From the NCBI GenBank assembly GCA_019323135.1, contig JAHWHT010000016.1, forward strand, positions 1 through 13,757: a DNA stretch of 13,757 nt. The letters are read 5' to 3'. The DNA is from Candidatus Woesearchaeota archaeon (GTDB lineage Archaea > Nanobdellota > Nanobdellia > Woesearchaeales > ARS49). Every line of letters starts with the position of its first letter. The stretch's first letter is position 1. The translations under genes and the position numbers were made by a program. Positions 1 to 6,469 of the stretch are shown here, one piece after another. Below the pieces are notes generated by a model. The model did not search any database. It worked only from the letters and a program-made list of their open reading frames with translations, and had not been told where the DNA came from.

Positions 1-11
1 AGCATAAATCT

Positions 12-257
12 TTGGTTTATATTATTTCCAGACGTAAAAACAAGTCAAATATTCTGGATATAGATAAAGCCATATTAAACCTATTGAAAAAGGATAAATT
101 AAAATCGATGCAAATCGCTCGAATCTTAGGATTAGCTAACTGCACAATTCTATATCATTTAGCAAACCTGCATAAAAAGGGAATGGTAACAAGAGTTCGC
201 AAAAAACGTAGTTTTATCTGGTTCGCAAGCAAGAACGAAGAAAAGGATAAGAAATAA
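12..257 (+). CDS. Partial winged-helix DNA-binding protein (5' end probably outside window)
   Basis: The reading frame is open from the left edge of the window, so the TTG at 12 is only the first possible start seen and the gene is probably truncated. The visible 81 residues contain a short helix-turn-helix of winged-helix type: LDIDKAILNLLKK, then MQIARILGLANCTILYHLA as the turn and recognition helix, then a basic wing (KKGMVTRVRKKRSFIWF). The pattern 'ILYHLANLHKKGMV' resembles ArsR/MarR-like archaeal regulators. The tail is Lys/Glu-rich. It lies about 90 nt upstream of the retroelement target gene in the same direction, but that gene has its own TATA box. A role in regulating the retroelement is possible but unsupported. 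Confidence 0.6.
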   Translation: MVYIISRRKNKSNILDIDKAILNLLKKDKLKSMQIARILGLANCTILYHLANLHKKGMVTRVRKKRSFIWFASKNEEKDKK

Positions 258-311
258 TTTTAGAAATTGTTCAAAATTCTTTCTTTAATTTGACTTTGTG
301 TAAACAGTATC

Positions 312-319
312 TTTATAAA
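312..319 (+). promoter_or_regulatory. TATA box (BoxA) of the retroelement target gene
   Basis: TTTATAAA is a canonical archaeal TATA box. Its centre predicts a transcript start near 341, about 10 nt before the ATG at 351. GGTGG (342-346) just before the start matches the archaeal anti-Shine-Dalgarno sequence but with short spacing, so translation may be nearly leaderless. Confidence 0.6.
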
Positions 320-350
320 GTATGGTTCTTTTTTGTAGTATGGTGGAATT

Positions 351-1175
351 ATGGTTGTTAAAGAAACTCGTATTATAAAATATGAATTAGAAAATCCTGA
401 TTTTGCAGGTGTTGAATTTACTGAACATTCTGATAAGTGGCTTACTTGGCCTGATGCTGTAAGATTTGCAGCTGAGCAAGGTGATGGTGCTATTTTGCAA
501 AGTTCCAGAGAAGCTGCTGCTTTTAGAATTGAAGCAAAAGGCAAGCATGATGCTGATAAATATCAATCAACTCGTAATGTTGCTCTTTATTTTAAAGTAG
601 GCGATAAGTTTTATTGTGCTATTGATGATATTGCTGATTCCGAGCAAAATATTGTTATTGCTCGCGCACAAGAAGGATATAACTCTCATTCAAATAATGA
701 TAAGTATCTTTTACCTGTTACTGATTCTCTTGTTAAGGGTGCTTTGTCAAGAGCAGAAAAGACTGGAAGAATTGTTGAGGTAATTGAAAGTCCTCTTGAA
801 CTTAAGACAAAGGAAGTTAAGAAAAAATCTGAATTTGGTCAGCATGATTGGAATAAAGCAATCTTGCTTGATATGGCAGAACCTTATGCAAAAATGTTGA
901 ATACGCGAAATTATGAAATTGGTCGTGTTTGGTCTTTAACTCCTGAAAATCTTGAGGAAATAGGTGTTGATGGTAATTCTGTTGAAGTCCGGCCTGTGGG
1001 CCTTGGCGACATCCCCTGCAGCAGCATCTACGTCGTCATTGCCGATAATCGGTTCACCTACAATGGCCGTTCTTGCGGAGTACGTGGCGCAAAAAATTTT
1101 TCCACAGGAAATAAAGGTAGGCTTGTGAAGCTTGACAAAAGACTTTATGCAAATGTTAGAAAGATGTTAGCATAA
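351..1175 (+). CDS. DGR target (variable) protein carrying the variable repeat near its C-terminus
   Basis: This 274-residue protein is the diversified product of the retroelement. Residues 1-210 match no family I recognise; they are hydrophilic with no signal peptide or membrane segment, so a cytoplasmic location is inferred. The variable repeat covers residues about 212-244. Residues 222, 223, 225, 227, 228, 232, 234, 236, 237 and 244 differ from the template-encoded sequence. The framework VRPVGLGD...NGRSCG is unchanged. Template AAC/AAT codons become P, S, Y, V, D and T codons, as in C-type-lectin-like DGR targets, so a ligand-binding CLec-like fold is likely but not proven. Unusually, about 30 residues (VRGAKNFSTGN...RKMLA) follow the variable patch. 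The GC-rich variable segment contrasts with the AT-rich rest of the gene. A T-rich stretch follows the stop. Confidence 0.9.
   Translation: MVVKETRIIKYELENPDFAGVEFTEHSDKWLTWPDAVRFAAEQGDGAILQSSREAAAFRIEAKGKHDADKYQSTRNVALYFKVGDKFYCAIDDIADSEQNIVIARAQEGYNSHSNNDKYLLPVTDSLVKGALSRAEKTGRIVEVIESPLELKTKEVKKKSEFGQHDWNKAILLDMAEPYAKMLNTRNYEIGRVWSLTPENLEEIGVDGNSVEVRPVGLGDIPCSSIYVVIADNRFTYNGRSCGVRGAKNFSTGNKGRLVKLDKRLYANVRKMLA
986..1082 (+). repeat. DGR variable repeat (VR)
   Basis: Aligns without gaps to the template at 1392-1488 (offset 406). There are 13 mismatches: VR 1014, 1015, 1018, 1024, 1029, 1032, 1033, 1044, 1051, 1052, 1057, 1059 and 1080. Every one is an A in the template, changed to C, G or T. 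Of 30 template adenines, 13 are changed and no C, G or T is. The invariant 3' block (1060-1079, CAATGGCCGTTCTTGCGGA core) is the likely homing initiation end. The 5' block contains GGCC-TGTG-GGCC (991-1002), which can form a hairpin. Confidence 0.96.
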
Positions 1176-1178
1176 GCT

Positions 1179-1203
1179 TTTTAATTTATCTTCTTTTTTT
1201 AAA
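1179..1203 (+). terminator. T-rich terminator after the DGR target gene
   Basis: Immediately after the TAA stop come a T5 run and a T7 run in an AT-only stretch, fitting archaeal oligo-T termination. No strong hairpin precedes it. Confidence 0.4.
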
Positions 1204-1391
1204 ATCTTGTCCTGAGCAGGGTTATTACCACACAACTTGTGGTTGCACCACCCCTTAGGGCTACACGTCCTGTCATCAAGCCAAGAATCTCTGAATGAGT
1301 ATTGGTATAAAATACAGCTTTAACAAATAGTAACCTAAAAGGTGAACCTTTGAAAAGGCAGTGAAAAAATAAGAGATGTGCAGGGCTAATG
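1204..1391 (+). other. Structured intergenic segment upstream of the template repeat
   Basis: This stretch holds no plausible gene. It is more GC-rich and foldable than its flanks. ACCACA/TGTGGT form a 6-bp hairpin (1227-1243), AGGG (1218-1221) can pair with CCCT (1252-1255) around it, and AAAGG-TGAA-CCTTT makes a second hairpin (1338-1351). By analogy with known DGRs, where the template RNA needs flanking structured sequence for priming and reverse transcription, this could be the 5' part of the template RNA. It sits where Avd often lies in other DGRs, but no Avd-sized reading frame fits here. Confidence 0.45.
1306..1313 (+). promoter_or_regulatory. Possible TATA box for template RNA and reverse transcriptase
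   Basis: TATAAAAT would place a transcript start near 1335, upstream of the template repeat, so one transcript could carry both TR and the RT message. If the structured RNA from 1204 on is part of the template RNA, the true promoter must lie further upstream. Confidence 0.35.
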
Positions 1392-1488
1392 AGTCCGGCC
1401 TGTGGGCCTTGGCGACATCAACTACAGCAACATCAACAACGTCATTGCCAATAATCAATTCAACAACAATGGCCGTTCTTGCGGAATA
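1392..1488 (+). repeat. DGR template repeat (TR)
   Basis: Invariant donor copy for the VR at 986-1082. It is rich in AAC/AAT codons (frame reading INYSNINNVIANNQFNNNGRS), which give the widest amino-acid choice when adenines are randomised without making stop codons. It lies directly upstream of the RT gene in the same orientation and in the same frame as it. TAA TGA stops in that frame (1387-1392) sit exactly at its 5' edge. Confidence 0.95.
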
Positions 1489-1512
1489 GCGTTAAGGGGG
1501 ATTCAGGATTTT

Positions 1513-2583
1513 ATGATAACGTTCAATAAACTTTTTGAAAAACTTATATCTATTGAGAACTTGCAAGATGCTTATTTGAAAGCCAGAAAACATAAATCCA
1601 ACAATCCTGCAGTCATCAAGTTCGAAAAACATTGGCAACTACATTTAGCAAATCTCCACAAAGAACTTAAGACAAAAACTTATCAACCAGCACCATTAAA
1701 AACTTTTATCTTGCGTGATCCAAAAACAAGGACTATCTGCGTAAGCCAATTCAGGGATAGAATAGTGCATCATGCCCTGGTCAATATTCTTCAGCCAATA
1801 TTTGAGCCAAGATTCATTTACGATAGTTATGCCAGCAGAAAAAACAAAGGAACACATCATGCACTAAAACGATTTTATATTTTTCTCAGAAAAGTCACTA
1901 AAAATGGCAAACAAATACTTGATGCCAGAAACTCCAATGATATTCACGGTTTTGTCCTAAAAGCAGACATCAAACACTATTTTGAAACAGTAGATCATGA
2001 AATTCTTTTGAGAATCATTAATCACCATATCAAAGATGAACAAGTACTCTGGCTAACTAAAATTATTCTATCCAATCATAATTCTAAAATTCCTGGAAAA
2101 GGAATGCCTCTAGGCAATTGGACAAGCCAATTCTTCGCAAATATCTACCTAAACGAACTAGACCAATACATCAAACATAAACTCAAAGCCAACTACTATC
2201 TAAGATATGTTGACGATTTTGTTATCCTTCACCAAAACAAAAATATTCTTGTAAAATATGAAAAACAAATAAAAGCATTACTGAATACATTAAAACTAGA
2301 ACTACATCCTGACAAATGCAAAATCATTCCACTAAAAAAAGGAATTTCCTTTCTCGGTTTTAAATGCTTCTACCATTACAAATTAGTTCGGCAACGCAAT
2401 ATCCGAAAAATTTACCATAAACTAAAAGAAATGATTAAACTTTACAAATCAAAAAGAATAGATGTTGAAGATATCCAAGAAACACTTCAAGGCTGGAATG
2501 CCTACGCAATGCAAGGAAATACATACAAAATAAGAAAAAGGCTTGCCATAGCAATCAAACAAGATATTTACATTAACACTTAA
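1513..2583 (+). CDS. DGR reverse transcriptase
   Basis: RNA-directed DNA polymerase that copies the template RNA, misincorporating at adenines, to make the cDNA that replaces the VR. Numbered from ATG 1513 it has 356 residues. Visible motifs are FIYDSYASRKNKGTHHAL (RT motif 2 region), KADIKHYFETVDHEIL with catalytic D152, GMPLGNWTSQ (residues 197-206), RYVDDF with YVDD at 232-235, and a later ISFLGF block. The LGNWTSQ segment fits the (I/L/V)GxxxSQ signature that replaces QG in DGR enzymes and separates them from group II intron RTs. The C-terminal thumb ends with a GWNAYAMQGNTYKIRKRL stretch. The frame is open upstream to GTG 1402, but that would translate the template. ATG 1513 follows a G-rich stretch (1496-1500). 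Convergent with the coiled-coil gene, 16 nt away. Confidence 0.93.
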   Translation: MITFNKLFEKLISIENLQDAYLKARKHKSNNPAVIKFEKHWQLHLANLHKELKTKTYQPAPLKTFILRDPKTRTICVSQFRDRIVHHALVNILQPIFEPRFIYDSYASRKNKGTHHALKRFYIFLRKVTKNGKQILDARNSNDIHGFVLKADIKHYFETVDHEILLRIINHHIKDEQVLWLTKIILSNHNSKIPGKGMPLGNWTSQFFANIYLNELDQYIKHKLKANYYLRYVDDFVILHQNKNILVKYEKQIKALLNTLKLELHPDKCKIIPLKKGISFLGFKCFYHYKLVRQRNIRKIYHKLKEMIKLYKSKRIDVEDIQETLQGWNAYAMQGNTYKIRKRLAIAIKQDIYINT

Positions 2584-2599
2584 AAGAATTTTATTTTTA

Positions 2600-3475
2600 C
2601 TAAATATTCTGCATAACAAGAAGATCTTCTGTTGTTAATTTCTCGCCTTTGGCAATCTTTTGTTCAACTTCTCTTTGTTTGTCTTTTAGTGTTGTCTTTT
2701 TCTGGCGTTCTGTTTTTTCTCTGTGTACTTTTCGCTCTTCTTTGAATGTTGAATCGATTTTGCCTAGCTTTTGCAGTTTGTCTTTAAGCTCTGCATTTAT
2801 TTTATTTATAGCTTCTTTTTTCTCTGTTATCTCTTTTTTGATTTTGTCTTCTTCTTCTTTGTATTCCTGTATTTTCTTAGAATTTTGAATGCTTGTTTCG
2901 TGTTTTTCCTGGCTTTCTTTTGCCAGATCTTGTATTTGTTTGTGCAGTTCGTCTGCTTTTTTCTTTTGAATATCTATCTCTTTTGATAGTTCGTGTGTTG
3001 ACTCTCCAGATCCGCGCATCTCTTTTGCTTCTTTGTATCTTTTCTTCAGCTCTTTGAGATGTTTCATCATTTTTTGTTCTTTGTCAAAGCTTAAAGCACT
3101 TGTTTCCATTGTGAATTCAAGTCGGTCCATCTCTTTTTTAAGAAAGTTAGGGTTTTCTCTTGGTCCTTTTTTGAGGTCAACCTTTCGTTTCTCTTGATGC
3201 ATCTGTTTTATCTTCTCTATTTTCTTTGTTATCTCTTGATTTAGAATTTTTCTTTCTTCTTTTTGTTTTTTAACAGAAGAAGTCTGGGTATCTCTGTCTT
3301 TTCGCAAATTTTTAGTTATATTTATCAGAGAAATAATTTGTTTACCAAGCTTTTCTCGCTTGTCGAATAGAGCTTCTTTTTGGTCGTTAATCTGATTAAG
3401 ACTCTTTCTTAGCTCTTGAATATCTTTTTTGAGCTCATTTATTTGTTTTGTTGTTTCGCTGTTCGATGGATGCAT
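2600..3475 (-). CDS. Archaeal coiled-coil protein (COG1340-like)
   Basis: A 291-residue protein that is almost wholly predicted coiled coil (Lys/Glu/Gln heptads from residue 8 to about 270), with a proline-containing break near residues 105-112 and a loop near 155-160 (RGSGEST). The tail KGEKLTTEDLLVMQ resembles the end of the widespread archaeal coiled-coil family COG1340, whose function is unknown. Members are easily confused with SMC- or Rad50-like proteins, but there are no Walker motifs here. It follows the P1/L12 gene by 59 nt on the same strand and may be cotranscribed. No clear ribosome site precedes ATG 3475, so a leaderless transcript from the AT-rich gap is also possible. Confidence 0.7.
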   Translation of the reverse strand: MHPSNSETTKQINELKKDIQELRKSLNQINDQKEALFDKREKLGKQIISLINITKNLRKDRDTQTSSVKKQKEERKILNQEITKKIEKIKQMHQEKRKVDLKKGPRENPNFLKKEMDRLEFTMETSALSFDKEQKMMKHLKELKKRYKEAKEMRGSGESTHELSKEIDIQKKKADELHKQIQDLAKESQEKHETSIQNSKKIQEYKEEEDKIKKEITEKKEAINKINAELKDKLQKLGKIDSTFKEERKVHREKTERQKKTTLKDKQREVEQKIAKGEKLTTEDLLVMQNI

Positions 3476-3534
3476 TTATCTAAATCTAGTGTTGTTAATA
3501 AAAAAAATAAATAATACAACAACCTAATACCTCC

Positions 3535-3843
3535 TTAGCCAAATAGTGCGCCAAGTCCTGCTGCTGCTTCTTCAGTTGACTTTTTAGGTTCTTCTTTCTT
3601 CTTTTTCTCTTCTTTTGGCGCTTCTCCGCCGCCTGCAGGTGCTGCTGGTGCCGCTGCAACAGGTGCTACTGTGGCGTTTTTGACTGCTTCGTCGATATTT
3701 ACGCCGTCTAGTGAAGCTACTAATGCCTTTACTTTTGCATCGTCTGCTTTTGCTCCAGCTGCTTCTAGCACTTTCTTTACTGTTGCTTCGTCAACTTTGC
3801 CGCCTGCTTTGTGGATAAGCATTGCCGCGTATACATATTCCAT
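3535..3843 (-). CDS. rpl12: Large-subunit ribosomal protein P1 (archaeal L12, bL12 counterpart)
   Basis: Acidic stalk protein of the 50S subunit, which forms dimers on P0 and recruits translation factors. The 102-residue length is normal. The N-terminal helical dimerisation domain (MEYVYAAMLIHKAGGKVDEATVKKVLEAAGAKADDAKVKALVASLDG, residues 1-47) leads through an Ala/Pro/Gly hinge (about 59-74) and a charged Lys/Glu segment to the conserved factor-binding tail GLGALFG. A GGAGGA ribosome site (3851-3856 on the plus strand) lies 8 nt before the ATG. The gene follows P0 by 24 nt in the L1-P0-P1 operon. Confidence 0.97.
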   Translation of the reverse strand: MEYVYAAMLIHKAGGKVDEATVKKVLEAAGAKADDAKVKALVASLDGVNIDEAVKNATVAPVAAAPAAPAGGGEAPKEEKKKKEEPKKSTEEAAAGLGALFG

Positions 3844-3867
3844 TTTTTTGTCCTCCGTTAATTATGA

Positions 3868-5037
3868 CTATTTCTCTTCTCTTAATGTTCCTTTTTCTTG
3901 AAGATTTTTTAATAAATCTTTAGCTTGATCTTGTGATATATTTCCTTGTTTTGGGTGAGGCTTTCGCGAAACTTCGTTTCGTGAATTTGGAACCCCTGGT
4001 TCCGATTTTTCTTCTTTTTTAGGTTCCTCAGCAGGCTTTTCTTCTTTTGGAGCCTCTACTGGTTTTTCTTCAGCCTTTGCCTCTTCCTTTGGTGCCTCAG
4101 CAGGTTTTTCCTCAACTTTAGGCGCTTCTTTAGGTTTCTCTGCTGGTTTTTCTTCAACCTTCGGCTTCTCTTCAACCTTAACTTCCGGTAATTGTGATTT
4201 TAATGCAAGCATTTCTCTTTCTGCTTGTTCAACCAATTCAGCTGCAATCTCATCTGCCATGAATTTTCCTTCTTTTGCAATATCTTTTGCAGCTCTGTAT
4301 GTTATTTGTATCATTGGTTCGATTGTTTCTGGTGTTGTGTACCCAATCTCCATTGCTAGTGTGTGTGCTTGGCTTGCCATCAGCATCAAGTTTGCCATGA
4401 ATTTCTCTTCATCAACATCTAGAACTGATTTTGGATAGATTGTTCCGTCTTCATATACTGCAAGTAAATCCAGTCCAATCTCCATTGGCTCAATACTTAG
4501 TCTTGTAAGCATGCCTGCTAGCAATTCACTTATTTCATCTCCTTCAGATGCAACTTTGGTATCAGATACGATTGCGATTTTGCCTGCCTCTACTGAAGCT
4601 TTGACTCCTAGTGATCCTAATTCTCCAATAACTGGGCCTGGTGCAAATGGTGTTGGTCCTGCGGGAATAATAATGTCAGAAGGCGCAATTTGTCCTGCTT
4701 TTGCAGGCGCTTTTGATTTGTTTTGTTTTAGTGTTTTGAATAAAGTAAAAGGATTTTCTTTTGTGAACAATAATGCTGGCATGCCTCTCATTTTTTCTTT
4801 GAGGTCTTGAAGCCCTTTCTTGTCTTTTATTTGATCTAATGCTTTAATTATAAGTCGTCTTTTGGTCATTATCAGCTCTACTTTTTCTCTTAGCTGTGCT
4901 CTCATTCTCTGCAGCTGCGGTGTTGGCAGGTTCTCCATGTTTACAATGCCAACTATTGGGTACTTTTTGATAAGTTCCACTATTTCTTTCACTACTTTCT
5001 TTTTTTGTGGTGCTGCACAGTTTGTTTTTTTAGTCAT
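3868..5037 (-). CDS. rplP0: Large-subunit ribosomal protein P0 (archaeal L10) with atypical C-terminus
   Basis: Base of the ribosomal stalk; binds 23S rRNA and carries P1 dimers. The N-terminal domain (about 1-105) has IVGIVNMENLPTPQLQRMR and MTKRRLIIKAL. The archaeal insertion domain follows (about 110-180, PAGPTPFAPGPVIGELGSLGVKASVEAGKIAI). Helices for P1 binding lie at about 215-285. Residues about 287-345 are a Lys/Glu/Pro/Ala repeat linker (KVEEKPAEAPKEE units). The expected archaeal ending GLGALFG is absent. The protein ends in GVPNSRNEVSRKPHPKQ, encoded by a double DNA hairpin (3963-4003), then a helical NISQDQAKDLLKNLQEKGTLREEK. Start and L1 stop overlap as ATGA (5034-5037), indicating translational coupling. 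Confidence 0.95.
   Translation of the reverse strand: MTKKTNCAAPQKKKVVKEIVELIKKYPIVGIVNMENLPTPQLQRMRAQLREKVELIMTKRRLIIKALDQIKDKKGLQDLKEKMRGMPALLFTKENPFTLFKTLKQNKSKAPAKAGQIAPSDIIIPAGPTPFAPGPVIGELGSLGVKASVEAGKIAIVSDTKVASEGDEISELLAGMLTRLSIEPMEIGLDLLAVYEDGTIYPKSVLDVDEEKFMANLMLMASQAHTLAMEIGYTTPETIEPMIQITYRAAKDIAKEGKFMADEIAAELVEQAEREMLALKSQLPEVKVEEKPKVEEKPAEKPKEAPKVEEKPAEAPKEEAKAEEKPVEAPKEEKPAEEPKKEEKSEPGVPNSRNEVSRKPHPKQGNISQDQAKDLLKNLQEKGTLREEK
3963..4003. repeat. Double-hairpin palindromic segment inside the P0 gene
   Basis: Two adjacent inverted repeats. 3963-3985 is a 10-bp stem with one G-T pair and loop TTC; 3989-4003 is a 6-bp stem GGAACC/GGTTCC with loop CCT. Only 3 nt separate them. It is translated in frame as P0 residues about 345-359. 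This resembles, in concept, the in-frame palindromic elements of Rickettsia, but identity with any known element is not claimed. Confidence 0.6.
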
Positions 5038-5729
5038 TTCTTGGCCTCTTGTGCCTTGTTTATTGTGACTTCTTTGTTTGTGATTGTTACAAGCGGACCC
5101 ATTGTGAATTTTAATTGGATGTTTTTGATATTTCTTTCTTCTGCAGGCAGGTTGTGTGCCAGGTTATTGTAGATTGTTATGATATTATCCAGAACTTCTT
5201 CATCTTTCATGTCTTGTGTTCCTATCAGGCATTTGATGCTTAGTTGTGTTTTTGCAATCAAGGCCACTGTTTTCTGCAGTCTCTCTACAAGCGGTTTCAA
5301 ATTTGCATTTGGCGGCACTACACACCCTATTTTTGGGTTTGGCATTTTTCCTCTGCCTCCTAATATTCTACCAAATGTTTTTGCCACGTCAGGCATTATG
5401 TTTGCTTGTGCAATAAAGAAATCATGTGTTTTTGCTAATTTTTTGATAAGCTTTTTGTCTGATGCATATTTTGGAAAATCTGCATGCATTATTACTGTGT
5501 CACAGCTCTCTTTTGCAGTATTTGCCAGTTCTGGTCCAATTAATGCACAGGTTCTGGACTTTTTGCCTTTCCCAAATCTCAAAACTGCCCAGTTGCTTAC
5601 TTGCTGATCTGGTTTTTTCAGATTCAAGTCTTTTAGATTAACGATTAGATCATAAGCTTGTTTAAAATTTCTTTTAGGAGAATTATTTTTTACAAGTTCT
5701 ATTGCTTTTTTGAAGTTTTCTTTGTTCAT
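5034..5729 (-). CDS. rpl1: Large-subunit ribosomal protein L1
   Basis: Binds 23S rRNA at the L1 stalk, near the E site, and often represses its own operon in archaea. The 231-residue protein has the two-domain L1 layout. The family signature is GGRGKMPNPKIGCVVPP (residues 124-140). Further L1 features are CALIGPELANTAKESCDTVI and the C-terminal beta strand FTMGPLVTITNKEVTIN. GGAGGG lies just upstream of the ATG. It is the first gene of the L1-P0-P1 operon in this window. L11, often found before L1, is not here; instead a divergent membrane-anchored gene lies upstream. Confidence 0.97.
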   Translation of the reverse strand: MNKENFKKAIELVKNNSPKRNFKQAYDLIVNLKDLNLKKPDQQVSNWAVLRFGKGKKSRTCALIGPELANTAKESCDTVIMHADFPKYASDKKLIKKLAKTHDFFIAQANIMPDVAKTFGRILGGRGKMPNPKIGCVVPPNANLKPLVERLQKTVALIAKTQLSIKCLIGTQDMKDEEVLDNIITIYNNLAHNLPAEERNIKNIQLKFTMGPLVTITNKEVTINKAQEAKK

Positions 5730-5740
5730 CTCTTGCCCTC

Positions 5741-5755
5741 CAACTCTAAGAGTTG
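5741..5755 (-). promoter_or_regulatory. Palindrome next to the L1 ribosome binding site
   Basis: CAACTCT-A-AGAGTTG is a perfect 15-nt inverted repeat in the predicted leader of the L1 operon, ending directly at the GGAGGG ribosome site. In RNA it would form a 6-bp hairpin with a 3-nt loop. It may hold a site for L1 feedback or another regulator (inference). A second CTCTAAGA copy lies at 5771-5778. Confidence 0.45.
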
Positions 5756-5787
5756 TGATACGGGTAATAGCTCTAAGAATTCGAAGT

Positions 5788-5799
5788 CTATTTATAAAG
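5788..5799 (-). promoter_or_regulatory. TATA box of the L1-P0-P1 operon
   Basis: On the minus strand CTTTATAAATAG is a strong archaeal TATA box. It predicts a transcript start near 5768 and a leader of about 38 nt containing the palindrome and ribosome site. Confidence 0.6.
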
Positions 5800-5822
5800 A
5801 TTGTGGTAATATTATTAGAAAT

Positions 5823-5831
5823 CTTTATATA
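5823..5831 (+). promoter_or_regulatory. TATA box of the membrane-anchored unknown gene
   Basis: CTTTATATA is centred about 27 nt before the ATG at 5855, which implies a leaderless transcript. It is divergent from the L1 operon TATA box about 30 bp away. Confidence 0.6.
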
Positions 5832-5854
5832 CTATATTTATTTAAAAATGCTAT

Positions 5855-6469
5855 ATGAATAAGAACGGTAAAGAGACAGTTTTGACTGCATATATTGTTT
5901 TGATTACAATTGTGTTAGTCGGAGGCTTTTTGACTTATAAAATCAGCACTCCTACTGGCTTGATTCCTACAGATGTTGAGGCTGCAATTTCTAATATTGA
6001 TTCTTTTGAAGCTGTTTTTGACCCAGACGGCACTACTAGTATCAAATTTTCAGTATCTGCTAAAGAAAATATTAATTTGGGTCTGACTAGTAATTTTTTG
6101 CTATCTTTTGAGACCTCTGGTAATGTCGTAAACTTTGAAGGCAATGCCTTTTTTGACGGAGCTTTTGGCGAGATTCAGAGTGTGAAGATGGTTGATGAAA
6201 CAGGCGAGGTTGTATTAAAGGATGCTACTGGAACTATTGTTGTGACTAACACCATTGATAATAAGGCTATTGTTCTTGTCAAGCTGGATTTCACAAGGCC
6301 TAAAGATAAGGAGATTTTTGTTCCTCCTAGAAAACTGCTCATTACTTTTGATTTCAATTCATATGATAGACGATTTGAGAGCAAAGTTATGCCAATAAGA
6401 CACTCTGAAAAGCCTATTCCATTCCCATATTATTTGAATAATTTTGATATTGTGGAAATCAAAGTATAA
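5855..6469 (+). CDS. Membrane-anchored extracytoplasmic protein of unknown function
   Basis: I do not recognise the family. The 204-residue protein has one hydrophobic segment near its N-terminus (residues about 9-27, VLTAYIVLITIVLVGGFLTY) preceded by Lys residues, so it should be anchored with a long C-terminal domain outside. The rest is rich in beta-strand-like alternation (SIKFSVSAKENINLG, KAIVLVKLDFTRP, RKLLITFDFNSYD), suggesting a beta-sandwich. There is no cysteine or lipobox. It could be a pilin-like or envelope protein. It is transcribed alone, divergent from L1, and its stop codon directly abuts the uppS stop on the other strand. Confidence 0.75.
   Translation: MNKNGKETVLTAYIVLITIVLVGGFLTYKISTPTGLIPTDVEAAISNIDSFEAVFDPDGTTSIKFSVSAKENINLGLTSNFLLSFETSGNVVNFEGNAFFDGAFGEIQSVKMVDETGEVVLKDATGTIVVTNTIDNKAIVLVKLDFTRPKDKEIFVPPRKLLITFDFNSYDRRFESKVMPIRHSEKPIPFPYYLNNFDIVEIKV

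Noticed and set aside
1276..1458. 60-codon minus-strand frame across the template repeat
   Set aside because: It is the antisense of the TR (repeated Asn codons read as Val/Asp-rich sequence) with no start signals.
1402..1512. GTG 1402 as the start of the reverse transcriptase, giving 393 residues
   Set aside because: That extension is simply the translated template repeat; ATG 1513 is closer to a G-rich site and gives a normal DGR RT N-terminus.
3440..3536. Small hydrophobic peptide on the minus strand starting at a TTG after an AAGGAGGT site that overlaps the P1 stop codon
   Set aside because: It needs a TTG start, is under 30 codons, is out of frame with the coiled-coil gene and has low-complexity sequence. 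The ribosome-site-like sequence may serve the coiled-coil gene or be coincidental.
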